From: Larimichthys crocea
Taxonomy: Eukaryota > Chordata > Actinopteri > Sciaenidae
Assembly: GCF_000972845.2 (NCBI RefSeq)
Contig: NC_040015.1
Span: 4,998,007-5,062,006 of the forward strand
Reading direction: 5' to 3'
Length of the DNA stretch: 64,000 nt
A program made the translations under genes and the position numbers. The notes under the pieces are model-generated. The model did not search any database. It was given only the letters and a program-made list of their open reading frames with translations, and was not told where the DNA came from. Position 1 is the first letter of the stretch, and each line of letters opens with the position of its first letter. Below are positions 12,214-23,355 of the stretch, one piece after another.

Positions 12214-13138
12214 TAGGGATGCAGCGATTCACATATTTTCACTTCCAATCCGATCCCAATACCTGAATTTGGATATCTGCCAATACCAATACTATTCTGA
12301 TACCAGAGCTCTGTTTGTTTTAATAGTATTATTATCATTACTGTTGATTTAATATGAGGCTGTAATAAACTCCTCTCTACAGGCGAGTATATGCACGTAT
12401 GCATGTATGTCCCAAAAGGCAACTTGAGGTAAGTATGAGGTCAAAAAACAGGAAAACTCCCATCCTGAAAACAAATATGCAACTGTAAGGGTTTCAAACT
12501 GATTGTCAATATTTATTAAATTCCAAGACAGGGTTAAACTACTATATACACTGTCAAAAAACAAAAAACACCTGTCATATTTTTATATATATTATATATT
12601 AATTACACGGCAGAGATACAAATCACTAAACTTCTCTACACTACCTCTCTCCAAATAAAATACAAAGGGCGGCTTCGTCTGATCAGCACACATTAAATAC
12701 ACTGGCTGTAGCATCAACAATTCAAGGTTTTCAAACGTCAAATATTAAAAAAAAAGAAAAGTGCAATAACTATAAACATTCACACTATCAATAAAACAAT
12801 GTGAAATTGTACATTGCAACGGAGGTTAAGCCGCTCGGAACAATGGTTTTGCAAACACTGTATGTTGCTGTCTTGCTTTGTGGCGTTTTGACTGACTGTT
12901 CTGCTCAATGTCAACCTGCTAGCTGCCTGGCTGCAAACTGTGGAACAAACACAGTTTGCAGCCAGGCAGCAGGTAAGCTGGCAGAAATCACTTGTGGATT
13001 CATTTCAGCTGACAACATTAAAGCACAGACATAACTCATGAATCGGAAATTTCTGCAGGTTGGATCGAAAAGTTCGGATCTGTGAACGTTGATATCGGAA
13101 TCCGATACCGATACTGGATCGGATCGGCCCCATCCCTA
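12214..13138. mobile_element. Non-autonomous hAT-like transposon
   Basis: The left end TAGGGATGCAGCGATTC and the right end, inverted, TAGGGATGGGGCCGATCC form imperfect terminal repeats. Each carries a 'CCGATCC' word. The flanking 8-mers GTTTGAAT (12,206-12,213) and GTTTGGAC (13,139-13,146) agree at 6 of 8 positions, as expected of an old hAT target duplication. No hAT transposase is readable. One 77-codon open frame (12,801-13,034) has an N-terminal hydrophobic stretch, but half of it is made by an inverted repeat, so I do not treat it as a gene. Confidence 0.7.
12914..12974 (+). other. Strong hairpin (25-bp stem) inside the hAT-like element
   Basis: The left arm 12,914-12,942 and right arm 12,950-12,974 pair over 25 bases, with a 4-base bulge (TAGC) in the left arm and a 7-base loop GAACAAA. 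If transcribed, it would be a microRNA-precursor-sized foldback. Nothing shows that it is expressed. Confidence 0.7.
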
Positions 13139-13376
13139 GTTTGGACCTCAGCTGGAGTCTTTCTGTGTGGAATTTAGCATGGTCTCCCTGTGTCTGCATG
13201 GGTTCACTCCGGGTACTCTGGCTTCCTCCTTCAGTCCAAAGACATGAAGCTTAACAAGTTCATTGAATGGGTGTTTGTCTCTGTGTGTCCTGTGATAAGT
13301 TGGTGACTTGGTCAGGGTGTACCCCGCCCCACCGTGACCCTGATGAGGATAAGTGGTTATTGATGGATGGATGTGT
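13139..13376 (+). repeat. Common fish interspersed repeat ending in GGATGGATG
   Basis: Carries the word series 'TTTCTGTGTGGAATTTAGCA', 'GTGTCTGCATGGGTTC', 'CCGGGTACTCTGGCTTCCTC', 'GTCCAAAGACATG', 'CAGGGTGTACCCCGCC' and 'GAGGATAAGTGGTTAT', and ends in a GATGGATGGATG tail. I know this order from many fish genomes. It is not a gene. Confidence 0.8.
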
Positions 13377-14476
13377 CGCTGGTCTGGAATGACACTCCAT
13401 TAAATGGACTCTGCGTTGTGTAGTTAATAATGGCAGATGATGGACATGTGTTCTCCAGTTGGATTGGGGTTTATTCTGTGTACAACAGAATGAGTGAATG
13501 AATCAGTTCAGCAACATTTGTTCTCACACGCACACCTTTAAACACAAGAGAGAGAGACAGCCGGCACATGAACAACTGCTGTTCAGTGCTGTTCACTAAG
13601 GTAGCCTGCAACAGCTGAGCTAGCATCTCACACAAAAAGTATTGTACACCATAAAAATACATATACACATTCAAACAAAAATGACCACAAAGAACAAAAC
13701 TAACAACTTTAATACAGTAGAGTTTGAAGATCCACGCATCGTTCAGTCATTCACAACCAGACATAAAAAAAACATTAATTAATTTAAAAAACTGTGATGC
13801 AGAGAGAGTATGAATATGACGTGATGTAATAACTTTGATCATGAAGTCTGTTCAGTTGTTGACTGTGGACCTGCATTCACACACAGGTGTTCAAGTTTAC
13901 TGTTGTAAAATGTTACTACTAACTAGATAAGTTATCCTGACTATTCAAATTAATAGACAAACATGAATATCACATCATTCAGTATGATGGATGTCTATTG
14001 TCCATCCAGATCACCATGGAAGTTAACATTTAACATTTAGTGGACATGAGGGTGAGTGTGAGCAGCCGTTCCCGCTGTGTCCTGTGTTCCTTTATTATTT
14101 TAATTCTGATGTTGATAATGAAGTCATATTTTTCACCAGGTTGTATAGATGTATATATCCCGAATAAAAAACACTGTAACAGCGCACAGGGAGAAGTATC
14201 TCAGATGTGTGTTTTGTAGTCTATATTCTGAACTTTGTAGTTTTACCACAGATCACTTCAGTAACATCCACTGTCACGTGCAGTCAGATTCTCTGAACAC
14301 CGTGGTCATTTTCTCCTAATGCCACGTTCAGACAGGACCAGGGAAACCATTGGGGTCAGTGGGGGTCATGCATTTCCACACCAGCAGGGGTTGCCACAAA
14401 ACACGGTGCCAGCATCTGGGAGAAAAGTTCAGCCAGATTCAACTTTTGGGAAACCAAAACCTTTTGGAGCCCCACA
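13377..14476. other. Intergenic, nothing recognised
   Basis: A 1.1-kb stretch with no supported gene. The short frames around 14,319-14,577 lack any family signature. Confidence 0.4.
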
Positions 14477-14770
14477 TCACACTCCGCAAGCCAATCAGAC
14501 ACTCAGATCGGTCAAACCTCCACAGACAGCCTGAAATGTCTCTGAAGCAGAGACTGTCCAGATTGATTCATGGCTAAACTCTGATAATCTACCTGTGTGT
14601 GTTCTGACTTTGTTTATTTCATGTACCAGCTTCTAAATCTGAGGCTGACTCACAATTTACGCCACGATATAGTGACACAGATAAGTTTCATTTGATTTGA
14701 TTGATGATTAGAGAGAGAGCGAGAGAGCTTTGGTAGAGAGACATAGAGTTACAATAACAGTGAGCGAGTG
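14477..14770 (+). repeat. Dispersed repeat, copy 1 (second copy 37,580-37,830)
   Basis: 'GCAAGCCAATCAGACAC', 'GAGACTGTCCAG', 'TGATTCATGGCTAAACTCTG', 'CTACCTGTGTGTGTTCT' and 'AGCTTCTAAATCT' occur in the same order at 37,586-37,715. Both copies then run into a GA-rich tract and 'GCTTTGGT..AGAGACA'. The second copy lies inside the outer hAT-like element (21,580-38,104), so this is probably a fragment of the same family. Confidence 0.75.
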
Positions 14771-14976
14771 CCGGCCTCAATAAAACTGTTAATCAGCCAA
14801 ATAAAAAGTTATTTTCTGATTGTTTCACAGTGGTTACATTCAGCAGGTATAGACACACCTCACCTCCTCTCATCCCCCCACCACCGCACTCCCCCACCAA
14901 TGGTTGCCGGTTTCCCTGTTCCTGTCTGAATGCCTGCTGACTCCTTATGAATTGTCCTTCACATCTTTGTGGTCAA

Positions 14977-15218
14977 TTCAATTCAATTCAATTCAATTCA
15001 ATTTTATTCACATAGCACCATATCATAACAAAAGTTATCTCATGACACCTTCCATACAGAGCAGGTCTAAACCGTACTCTCCACAGTACTATCTACAGAG
15101 ACCAACAGTTCCACCATGAGCAAACACTTGGCTACGGTGGCTTGGAAAAACTTCCTTTTAACAGACAGAAACCTCGAGCAGACCCAAACAAAGCTCATTG
15201 GTAGGCAGTCATCCACCA
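14977..15218 (+). repeat. Interspersed repeat, 'CACCATGAGC' family (copy 3)
   Basis: Starts with an (AATTC)n pentamer run and 'AATTTTATTCACATAGCACC', then the same words as the copy at 21,056, through 'ACAGACAGAAACCTCGAGCA' and 'CATTGGTAGGCAGTC'. The pentamer run at the start is the inverted 3' simple tail of a LINE-type retroelement. The element itself would therefore read on the minus strand. Confidence 0.8.
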
Positions 15219-15297
15219 TTAGGAAAGGACTTTGGTAATTTCTTTGACTATTCCATCCACCATTAGGAAAGGACTTTGGTAATTTCTTTGACTATTC
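15210..15297 (+). repeat. Perfect 44-bp tandem duplication
   Basis: Bases 15,210-15,253 are repeated without change at 15,254-15,297. Identity implies a recent event at the edge of the preceding repeat. Confidence 0.9.
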
Positions 15298-16239
15298 AAC
15301 AATACCTGATATACTATAGTAGTCAAATGTTTAATGATGTCAGGTAGAAGAACAGAAAATGTTTTCCATCCAGACAAAAACTTTATTTTTACATTCTTTT
15401 CTCTTATTTCATGAAGAAACACTCTTCAGTTCTGATATAAATAATGCCAGCAGCACCGATGCTAATCTCTTTAGCAGCCGCCACTGTTGTTGTTCAAGCA
15501 AGCAGACACTTCTCCAGCATGTTATCACGCACACCTTGCGTGATCTCACAAGTTCAGCTGTCTTGCAACGTTATAAAGCTTGTTTTTTTTAACACTTTTT
15601 GAGTAAACACTGCAAATGTAATAACCTGTTCTCCAGAGGTGTAGATTGTGATTTCACACTTGATCAGTTAGACACGCTATTCATGTAATCAGTTTAATAA
15701 AACACATTGTTCAAAAATAAACATGTCCCAACTTGATTGGTTACTAGAATATTTGCATATGTCTGATATTTACACAGCCTTTTGAATAAACATCTCATTA
15801 ACTCAACACAGTGGGTTTGTAGGCAGCCCATCAACACTGTGTACAGTGTGGGAGGTGGCTGATTAGATAATGCATGTGTAGCATGTTTAGTGTGTCTTTC
15901 TTTGTGTGTGAACAGGGTTCTATGTGTGTGTATCAGTGCTCTGCTGCTGCTCACTGCGATTATGATTATGTGCATTATTTGTCCTGTTGGGCCTCAACAC
16001 TGTAACAAGTGTAAAACATGACAGATAAATGATGTGGCCATTGTTAAGGGCCTGGTTGCTTGTTGATTATGTACAGTAGCTCTCACACAAGACACATAAC
16101 ACAGACACAGAATTTGAAAATCCTTCAGCAGCAAGTTGTCTTTAGCAAATGACACCTCAATGCTTAACTTTACAAATAAATAACTAATTAACTAAATGAA
16201 TAAGTCATATGTTGGACATAATGTGACATATGTGGTGTA
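15298..16239. other. Intergenic, nothing recognised
   Basis: AT-rich, with scattered TG/CA words. No gene, terminal repeat or RNA structure could be supported. Confidence 0.4.
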
Positions 16240-16560
16240 ATAATAATTATACAGCTTGCTCATTATTGAACACAGATGCATCAATAAAACTGTCATTGAA
16301 TCATTGATCAACATTGAAATATAACATTGATTTTTCATCAGGTTTGCACCCTGAAATAATAAAAGTTATTTAAATGATAAAAAAATAGAAGACAGACATA
16401 AAAATCAATGTTAGTTCAACTAATAACCAATCACTGTTTTATCACTGAACATTAATTAAAACAATCCCAGATAGTAGACCAACATTGAATCAACATTGAA
16501 AAAGCACAGAATTATCACTATTGATTCAATGTTATCTACCCTTCAATATTCATCCTCAAC
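16240..16560. repeat. AT-rich repeat with many CAACATTGAA words
   Basis: The words 'CAACATTGAA', 'AACATTGA' and the inverse 'TCAATGTT' recur in both orientations across 300 bp. That pattern suggests a decayed palindromic MITE. I could not fix its ends. Confidence 0.4.
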
Positions 16561-17700
16561 AAAAACAATGAGGGTATTATTATAATCTGGGTATTATCCC
16601 ACGCTGTTATCATATACATATATCAACCTATCAATGGGTTTTATTTGTTTGTTCTATACTACTGATGTTGTTACTCCCCATAGTGTCATTTTCTATTTTC
16701 AATCATACTGTATATAATAATAATATTACATAGTGAGTTGTAGCATTTATAACATAGTAACAGTTTTTTTTTATATATTATAATTTGCAGCATAATTAAA
16801 TAACCATTAACCTGATCTTTGATTCATGCATTATATCATTTTCAGTATAAAAGGTTCATGATAAGTCCTCTAGACCAGGAGTTCCCAAACTTTTCAGCCC
16901 ACGACCCCCAAAATATATAAAATATATCCCCACATGTCATATGATTTATCCTTATTACATGTCGTAATTCTTAACTCAATGCTATGTAATAGACCTTAAT
17001 ATTAATTGTTGTTGATGCTGCTAATGTCGTTAATCTGTCGTAATCACATCAGGGGTCAGAAGGGGCAAAGAAAATCGAAATGCTTTTATTTTAAATGTAA
17101 CTATTTTTTTATGTTTTGTTACAGTTATGGCTAAAATATGCTATTTCTGCCTCGCGACCCATTCAAATGGAATATTTCTAAAACCAGTGGAACTAAAAAC
17201 TGAATCATATGGTGCTGTCTGCCTAAATCTCAGTCAAACTAGTTCATGGTTCATCCTGCTGTTACACATGTTAGTACTGTTCATTGTCTTTCCTGTTCAG
17301 CTGTTAACAATTGATTCTACGCATCTGACTACATTCTCATGTGATCACTTCAAACTTGAATGCAGTTGTCTGAATGTAAACCTGCCACAGATGTAGTCTG
17401 TAAAAAATAGCAAATAGTGGAATAATGGAGGTTGATTTAATGGAGGAAATTATAGTGAGTGTTTGATTGCATTTTAGGTGCAAAATCAGGCTGCTCATCT
17501 TGCCTCAGCAGGGAGACTCGTTATGATCCAGATTTATTCAGAAATAATCTGTCAGACAAATACACTGACCGATTTGGTCAGAGTGGAAAGCAGTCACGCA
17601 AACACACTGTGTGACACACAGATAGAGGAAGTAAACAATGAGCTAATAATACAGTGCTGTATGAACAGGACTGTACATGTGTACATGTTACATTTGCAGT
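16561..17700. other. Intergenic with a possible MITE relic
   Basis: 'GAGTTCCCAAACTTTTCAGC' followed by 'CCCACGACCCCC' near 16,880-16,912, and 'CGCGACCCATTC' near 17,153, resemble hAT-derived MITEs of vertebrates whose ends read 'GGTTCCCAAAC'. No complete element or gene is visible. Confidence 0.35.
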
Positions 17701-17707
17701 AGCCTGT

Positions 17708-18235
17708 AACAGTATTGTAGTCAAGACCAACTAAACCAAAACCAAGTCATGACCAAGATCAGGATAAGACCAAGAGTTTGAGGGACTGAGACCAAGACAA
17801 GATCAAGACCAAGGTAGGGTGAGACCAGAGTTAAGACCAAGACAAAAACCAGACAGTATATAGTCTTCTTTGACAGTTAATATTAACCAAAAGTCTTGGG
17901 GTGAGTGTGCTGCAATGAGTCACCTCATTAAGCATTGCCTTGAAGTATGTACAAACCGATGTGTGTTCTCTCAGACGCTGTTTTAACTCTTTGTAGTTTA
18001 GAAAAAAACATTTTATCGCAGCAGATTCGGCTGATGTCTCCTCAGACAGTGGGGATGTTACTGACTGACATCCCCACAGTTGCAGTCATGACCAGTCTTG
18101 ACATAAAATCCAGAGTCTTCTTTGTGGGACTGAGATGGGACAGAAAAACTGCAGTCGATTTTGAGACAAGGCCGAGGCCTTTAAAAAGTGGTCTTGAGCC
18201 CAGTCCAAGACTAAGACAGATCAGTGGCCTGTACA
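17708..18235 (+). repeat. Low-complexity 'ACCAAGAC' repeat
   Basis: A degenerate array of 'GACCAAGA', 'AAGACCA' and 'AGTC' words starts at 17,708 and resumes around 18,150-18,225 ('CAAGACTAAGAC'). A perfect 10-bp inverted repeat GTGGGGATGT/ACATCCCCAC lies between (18,049-18,077). The open frame over it reads out repeat sequence only. Confidence 0.5.
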
Positions 18236-18837
18236 AGCTCACACATAAAGTATTGTTGTGGTTTTGCATTAATTTGCATTTATGCAAACAGAACAGCTGG
18301 CAAATGTTGCCAACACTTCAATTTGAAAGTAGAAATGTATAAAACTAAATCATCAAAAGAGGAGTGAACAGCTGGATACAGGGATACACTATGGATGTGT
18401 CAAAAAAGAAATCCTGACAGAATAACTCAGATTTTTTGCTGACAGGGCTGTGTATGAAGTACTATCAATGCCAGCCACAGATCCAGTCTGTGTTCTGCTG
18501 CCATCTGGTGCTATGAAGAGTGCATTACAGTTTAATCACAGCAGCTCAGTGCCCAGCTCAGTGATGTGCACACTTATGCTAACAATAAACCAAATCAATC
18601 CCTGCCAGGTCAGGTCAAAGACTCACACTCAAAGAACCATGTTTGAACGTGCACCTGACAAATGTTTTGCCAATCCACGAGTATACCACTCACCAGCTCT
18701 GCTTGTCTATGCATCTATCAGTCATGTGTGTCATGTCATATCATGTCATGTCAGTCATGTGATGTTTCATGTGTGTCAGAGAGATGTAATCAGTCATAGA
18801 AAAGCAACATGGGTGGCACAACAGAGTTGTTTAAGAC
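18236..18837. other. Intergenic, nothing recognised
   Basis: About 600 bp with a short 'CATGT/CATGTCAT' repeat near 18,725-18,775. No gene can be supported. Confidence 0.4.
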
Positions 18838-20878
18838 AGTAAAAGTCAAAACACAGAAGTGGAGCTGAGTATTTCCTTACCAATATGTTAAAACAATTTA
18901 AACAAAACAAAGAGATTATTCTCATGGGTGATTTTAATCTAAACTGGGAAGACAGAGGGAAAAGGAATAAACTGAAAACTATAACAGATAAATATAACCT
19001 GCAGCAACTGGTTAAAGGGCCAACAAGGATAACAAAAAGCTCAAGCACAATGTTGGATCTTATTTTCTCCAACAAACCAGAGAGAATAACAAAAGTTACA
19101 ATCTCCTTACTGGACTGTCTTATCACAATTTAACTCTAGTAGCAAGAAAATTAACTAAAAAGAGATTTAAGAACACACCACATCACACAGAAATTATATC
19201 GCACTTACCCAAAACTAAACAACTTGCTTATAAAAGTGAGATAAACTGTCTGGACTGGGAGGATGTTTTATCCACACAGGACTTGGATCATGGCTGCGAC
19301 TTATTTTCAGCCAAACTGAAAACTGTTAGAGAGAAGTTTACTGTGCAGTCCAAGAGAAAACAGAGAAACAGAGTAACCCAGCCCTGGTTTAGCGACACCT
19401 TGTGGCAATTATTGAAACAAAGAGATTTAGCCTTTAAAAAAGCCATTAAATCTAAGAGAGATACAGACATTTTATTTTACAAAGGTTTGAGGAATAAAAT
19501 GGTTAACCTCTTGACAAAGGTGGAGTTGTTGGTGCTGTATTCTTAGACTTACGTAAAGCCTTTGATACTGTTAATCACAATGTCCTCATCTCCAAGCTCT
19601 CTTATTTTAATTTTTCCACACAAACACTGACATGGCTCTCTGCATATCTTTCAAATAGGGTACAATGTGTCAGAGTCAAAGACGCATACTCAAATTATGT
19701 TAAAAACACAATGGGCGTGCCTCAAGGATCTGTGTTGGGTCCTCTTCTTTTTAGTTTATACATCAATGACCTGCCACAACACTGTAATGGAGTTGATGTA
19801 CAATTGTATGCAGATGATACTGTCCTGTTTGTTCATGGCAAAAATGCTCAGATAGCAGCAGAGAAATTAACAAAGGATTTGCAAGGTGTGGCTCAATGGC
19901 TTGAACAGTCCTATCTTACTCTAAACATCAGTAAGACAAAGGGCATGTTCTTTTGTAAAACTAAGAAGCAGGCTCCAACTGCAAGCATTAAAATTAGACG
20001 TGAATCCATAGATATAGTTACCGAATTAAAATATCTTGGTGTTACACTAACCTCAACTTCAAAAAGCACATTAAAAAAATGACAAAAACAATTAAATATA
20101 ACCTGGCTAATTTTAGACATATAAGATTGTTGCTTCCTATGGATGTAGCCAAAACATTTATGCACTGTCTTATTTTCTCACATATTTCATATTGCATCAC
20201 CTGTTGGGGGCAGGCCAATGAATCTACCATTAGACCGCTAAAATCACTATATAAACAAGCTATAAAAATTCTTGATAAAAAACCACTTCATTACCACCAC
20301 TGTAATATTCTAGAGAAACACCATTTATTAAGCTTTGAAAACTTCAGCGAGTTTTCAAACTTGTGTCTGGTGTATCGGGATTTACACGGTCTGGCCACCA
20401 GAATGTCTTTTGGAAGTAATGTTTGTTTCGGTCCATCGTCCTGCTAGTTCCATTCGATCCTCAAGAATAGCATCTGTTTACGACTGTAGTATACCTCCTT
20501 ACCGCACAACTTTTGGGCAGTCTTCTATTTCTTTTAAGGCCGCAACACAGTGGAATGCACTACTAGTTAATTTAAAGAGCTGTCTCTCCATCAGGAGCTT
20601 TAAGTCTGAACTGAAATCTTCACTAAAAAAACAGTCAAAACTGTAACCACTGATTTATGGTGCTGACAGAATGTTTTTATGTTGTGTGTGTTTGTGTGTG
20701 CCATGAGTGACTTGTCTATTGTATTTATGTATATGTTCATATGTTTTTTGATGTTTTATGTCCTGCCAGGGACTGTGGATGTAAATTAGCCTGAGGCTAA
20801 CTCTGTTACAATGCATGAAATGGCAACATTTATGTTTTAATTGTACATGGTCCCTAATAAACGTAAACAAACAAACAG
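18838..20878 (+). mobile_element. Non-LTR retrotransposon fragment (L2/CR1/Rex1-like)
   Basis: This is the 3' half of a LINE, ending in 'GGTCCCTAATAAACG' and an (AAAC)n tail, the normal 3' end of such elements. It holds the end of the endonuclease domain, a linker, a truncated reverse transcriptase and a 3' untranslated region. The L2/CR1/Rex1 assignment rests on the RT style and the tail. Confidence 0.9.
18885..20646 (+). pseudogene. Endonuclease-reverse transcriptase pseudogene of the LINE
   Basis: Endonuclease motifs GDFNLNW and TMLDLIFSN are seen at 18,927-19,070. A linker with TQPWFSDTLW follows at 19,376-19,410. Reverse transcriptase starts abruptly at motif A (FLDLRKAFDTVNH, from 19,532), so the finger region was deleted. 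Then come GVPQGSVLGPLLFSLYINDL, the catalytic YADDT box (19,807-19,821) and KYLGVTL. The C-terminal region (LYKQAIKILDKKP, WNALL) follows in other frames after shifts near 20,075 and 20,436. With a frameshift and stop also near 19,130, this copy cannot retrotranspose. Confidence 0.9.
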
Positions 20879-20907
20879 TATGTGAGTTTGTGCTCGTGAA
20901 AAATCAA

Positions 20908-20993
20908 CGTCAAATAGCTTTTCTTTGCTGTAGACTCTTGTTTGGTGTCAAACAGCTTTTCTTTGCTGTAGACTTTGGTGTTGTTTGGTGAAT
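20908..20993 (+). repeat. Imperfect tandem duplication of about 40 bp
   Basis: 'AGCTTTTCTTTGCTGTAGAC' occurs twice about 41 bases apart, each time followed by 'TTGTTTGGTG'. A small local duplication. Confidence 0.75.
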
Positions 20994-21055
20994 TGGATGA
21001 TGAAGTCTAAGTATGTATCAAAGTATGTGTGTATCAACGTTTATGTTTATGGAAT

Positions 21056-21300
21056 TATTCAATTCAATTTATTTATATTGCACCATATCATAACAAAAGT
21101 TATCTCATGACACCTTCCATACAGAGCAGGTCTAGACCGTACTCTCCACAGTACTATCTACAGAGACCAATAGTTCCACCATGAGCAAGCACTTGGTGAC
21201 GGTGGTGAGGAAAAACGTCCTTTTAACAGACAGAAACCTTGAGCAGACCCAAACAAAGCTCATTGGTAGACAGTCATCCACCACGACCGGTTGAGTTAAA
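21056..21300 (+). repeat. Interspersed repeat, 'CACCATGAGC' family (copy 4)
   Basis: Begins 'AATTCAATTTATTTATATTG' and continues with the same words as 14,977-15,218, through 'GGTAGACAGTCATCCACCAC'. It may extend to about 21,450 ('GGACGAGAGAGCACAGAAAC'). With copies at 9,293, 12,125 and 14,977 it is the most frequent short repeat in the left third. Confidence 0.8.
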
Positions 21301-21459
21301 GAGAGAGAAGGGCAGATAGAGAGTAACTGTAATGGAGATATAGTAACAATAATGATAGTAATAATATATGTAGTAGACATCATGCAGGACCACAGCAGCA
21401 GCCACGATCCATGAGAACCTGCTGGACGAGAGAGCACAGAAACTCCAGGGAAGTAGGGA

Positions 21460-21579
21460 GTATCATACACACATACTATGATACACTTTAATACACACAT
21501 ACTTTATGGTACATAATTCAATACATACTTACTTTGAACGTATGTGTGTATGAAAGTATCTGTTTATCATAGTATGTGT
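21460..21579. repeat. Degenerate GTATGTGTGTATGAAAG minisatellite patch
   Basis: Words such as 'CACACATACT', 'TATGATACAC' and 'GTATGTGTGTATGAAAGTAT' in both orientations match the large arrays at 38,727-40,495 and 55,500-56,730. The left target site of the outer hAT-like element (GTATGTGT) lies inside it. Confidence 0.7.
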
Positions 21580-21693
21580 TAGAGATGTAACTATATGGAA
21601 AATTAGATATCTCAGTTGTAGTGACCATAGTATCATGGTTAACGATATTATCGCAATATTCTTAATTGCTGTACAAATGTCCAAAAAACACAT

Positions 21694-22089
21694 TGTAGGA
21701 GCCACATTTAAGTTTGTTTGAATTCAATTATTTACGTTGTTTTTGTGAGTGTGCACCCTCTACAGGTGAGGATGGTGGTGCCACCGATTGAATAGCAGCC
21801 CTTCAGGCATCAGGGGGAGAAAGCAGACCAGCAGACACCGTCACTGACCGCAGCTGTGTGGTCCTGCAGTTACAGGATTTAAAAGACCTATGCAAACAAT
21901 GCGTTATTTATGTGTTTATTTAAGTTACAATAAATTATCAGCTTCATTCATCAATCAGCTCTCACTGGATTGTTTTTGGTCACAAACTGTGAGTCTGACA
22001 CTGCACGACTGCTTTCTCCAAGTGGTGAAACAAAGGAAACTGGACACAAAGGGTTACAAGAAAAACCCAAACAAAGTTTAGCCACTACA
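21694..22089 (+). repeat. BEL/Pao 5' LTR
   Basis: A 396-bp LTR with TG...CA ends. It contains 'TTACAATAAATTATC' with an AATAAA-like signal in its middle. The only copy of ACATTT at 21,704-21,709 marks the site that, in the 3' LTR, was hit by the integrase-HECT element. The 5' LTR therefore serves as the empty-site reference. Confidence 0.93.
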
Positions 22090-22400
22090 ATAGTCAATGA
22101 CGAGCTGAGGATTCCGGGGAAGGAAACTTTTGAAACCGTGCGCATTGGAGACAATAGGAAATGTCAGCCTGACGCATGGACTTGAACAAAGGAAGCGAGG
22201 TATGTGTTTGAAATGCCGCTATCCTGAATTACTTTTTCGTTTTGGAATAATATTGAAAGAATTTAGAAACGACTTCAGATGAAGATTTTTGAGTTAAGTT
22301 TTGACTCTTTGAGTAATATTGCATTGTCGGAAAGAGGATTAATATTTTGTGTGCCTTTGGAAGTTTATTTTAATAATCATGGCCGGAAAAGACGAACAAG

Positions 22401-22941
22401 TGTCACAGTCTGCTCCTCTCTCACCTGCCTCTCAGTCCTTCTCCATTCACTCTCCACTTACCTGCCAGCCACACCCCCCTCATCAGACCAACTCCCCTCA
22501 CCTGCTTGACTCACCTGCTTCCCATCACCAATCAAGACAGTATTTAAGCCCTCTCTGCGCACTCACTCTCTGCCAGATAGTTCTACATGCTCATGCAAGA
22601 CTCTCCAGCACTTTTCTCCGGGACTGATCTCTCGTTACCGACTCTGCCTGCCTTGGACTAACCTGTTTCGCTGTAATCCCGGAAACCGGGTTCCGCCAGC
22701 TGGTGATGGCTCGACTACCGGCAGCTCGTTCCTGGTTAGTCTGCTTCATCGTCTGTTTACCTGCTTGCCGGACTGGTTTCCCCAGCCAGAGCCCCCGGAC
22801 ATTCCCTGTGCCCACAGAGACTATTTCAGCTCATGTTTAGAACTGTGCTACTTCTCGTCTACCAGCCAAGTGTAATAAAAGTGACTCATTTATTACCTTC
22901 ATCTAGTGTGCTGCGTTTGGGTTCTTGCTACACCCGTTACA
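22401..22941 (+). repeat. Solo LTR, Gypsy-like
   Basis: A 541-bp block begins TGTCACAG and ends CCGTTACA, with a perfect 5-bp duplication ACAAG on each side (22,396-22,400; 22,942-22,946). It contains a TATTTAAG promoter-like box and 'GTAATAAAAGTGAC' near its 3' end. No internal coding part is left, so recombination between two LTRs removed it. The Gypsy call is by LTR style. Confidence 0.9.
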
Positions 22942-23029
22942 ACAAGAAACAATGACAAACATGGATGATGCGATAACGCATCTCCGTTCGGCAAGATCAG
23001 GAAAAATGTCTCATATCACTCGGAGTGAG

Positions 23030-23355
23030 TGTGGCGTGGACTGATGCCAGTGTGGGTTTCTTCAGCAGGTAAGACTCAAACGGATGAGATTTCAACTTGT
23101 TTATTTTCACGATATATTATTCGCGATACACGAAGCAGCTCCGTCGGTGTCGTTCGCAGGCTTCTGGTCCTTCAGGGCTGCCGACATCCGGGCGTGCGTG
23201 TCTCTCCCCCAGGTCCAGCACACTACTGTGTTTTAAAAGGAGAGAGTGATTAGTTCAACAGGAAACCGGTGTGCTAATCACTCTCACCTGGCGCTGCTCT
23301 CCTGAGCCCTCTCCAAACCTCTCTCCTACAGCTGATACACCACACCCCCTCCACA
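23030..23355 (-). repeat. Second solo LTR, reverse orientation
   Basis: A 326-bp block TGTGGCG...CCTCCACA is bracketed by GTGAG (23,025-23,029; 23,356-23,360). On the minus strand it has 'TTTTAAAACACAG' followed downstream by 'AATAAACAAG', the order expected of promoter and polyadenylation signal, so it probably reads leftward. The family is unknown. Confidence 0.85.

Noticed and set aside
12801..13034. 77-codon frame with a signal-peptide-like start and many cysteines
   Set aside because: Half of the coding segment is a perfect foldback within a hAT-like element, and no homologous family is recognised.
17947..18342. 131-codon frame
   Set aside because: It spans the low-complexity ACCAAGAC repeat and an inverted repeat; no domain.
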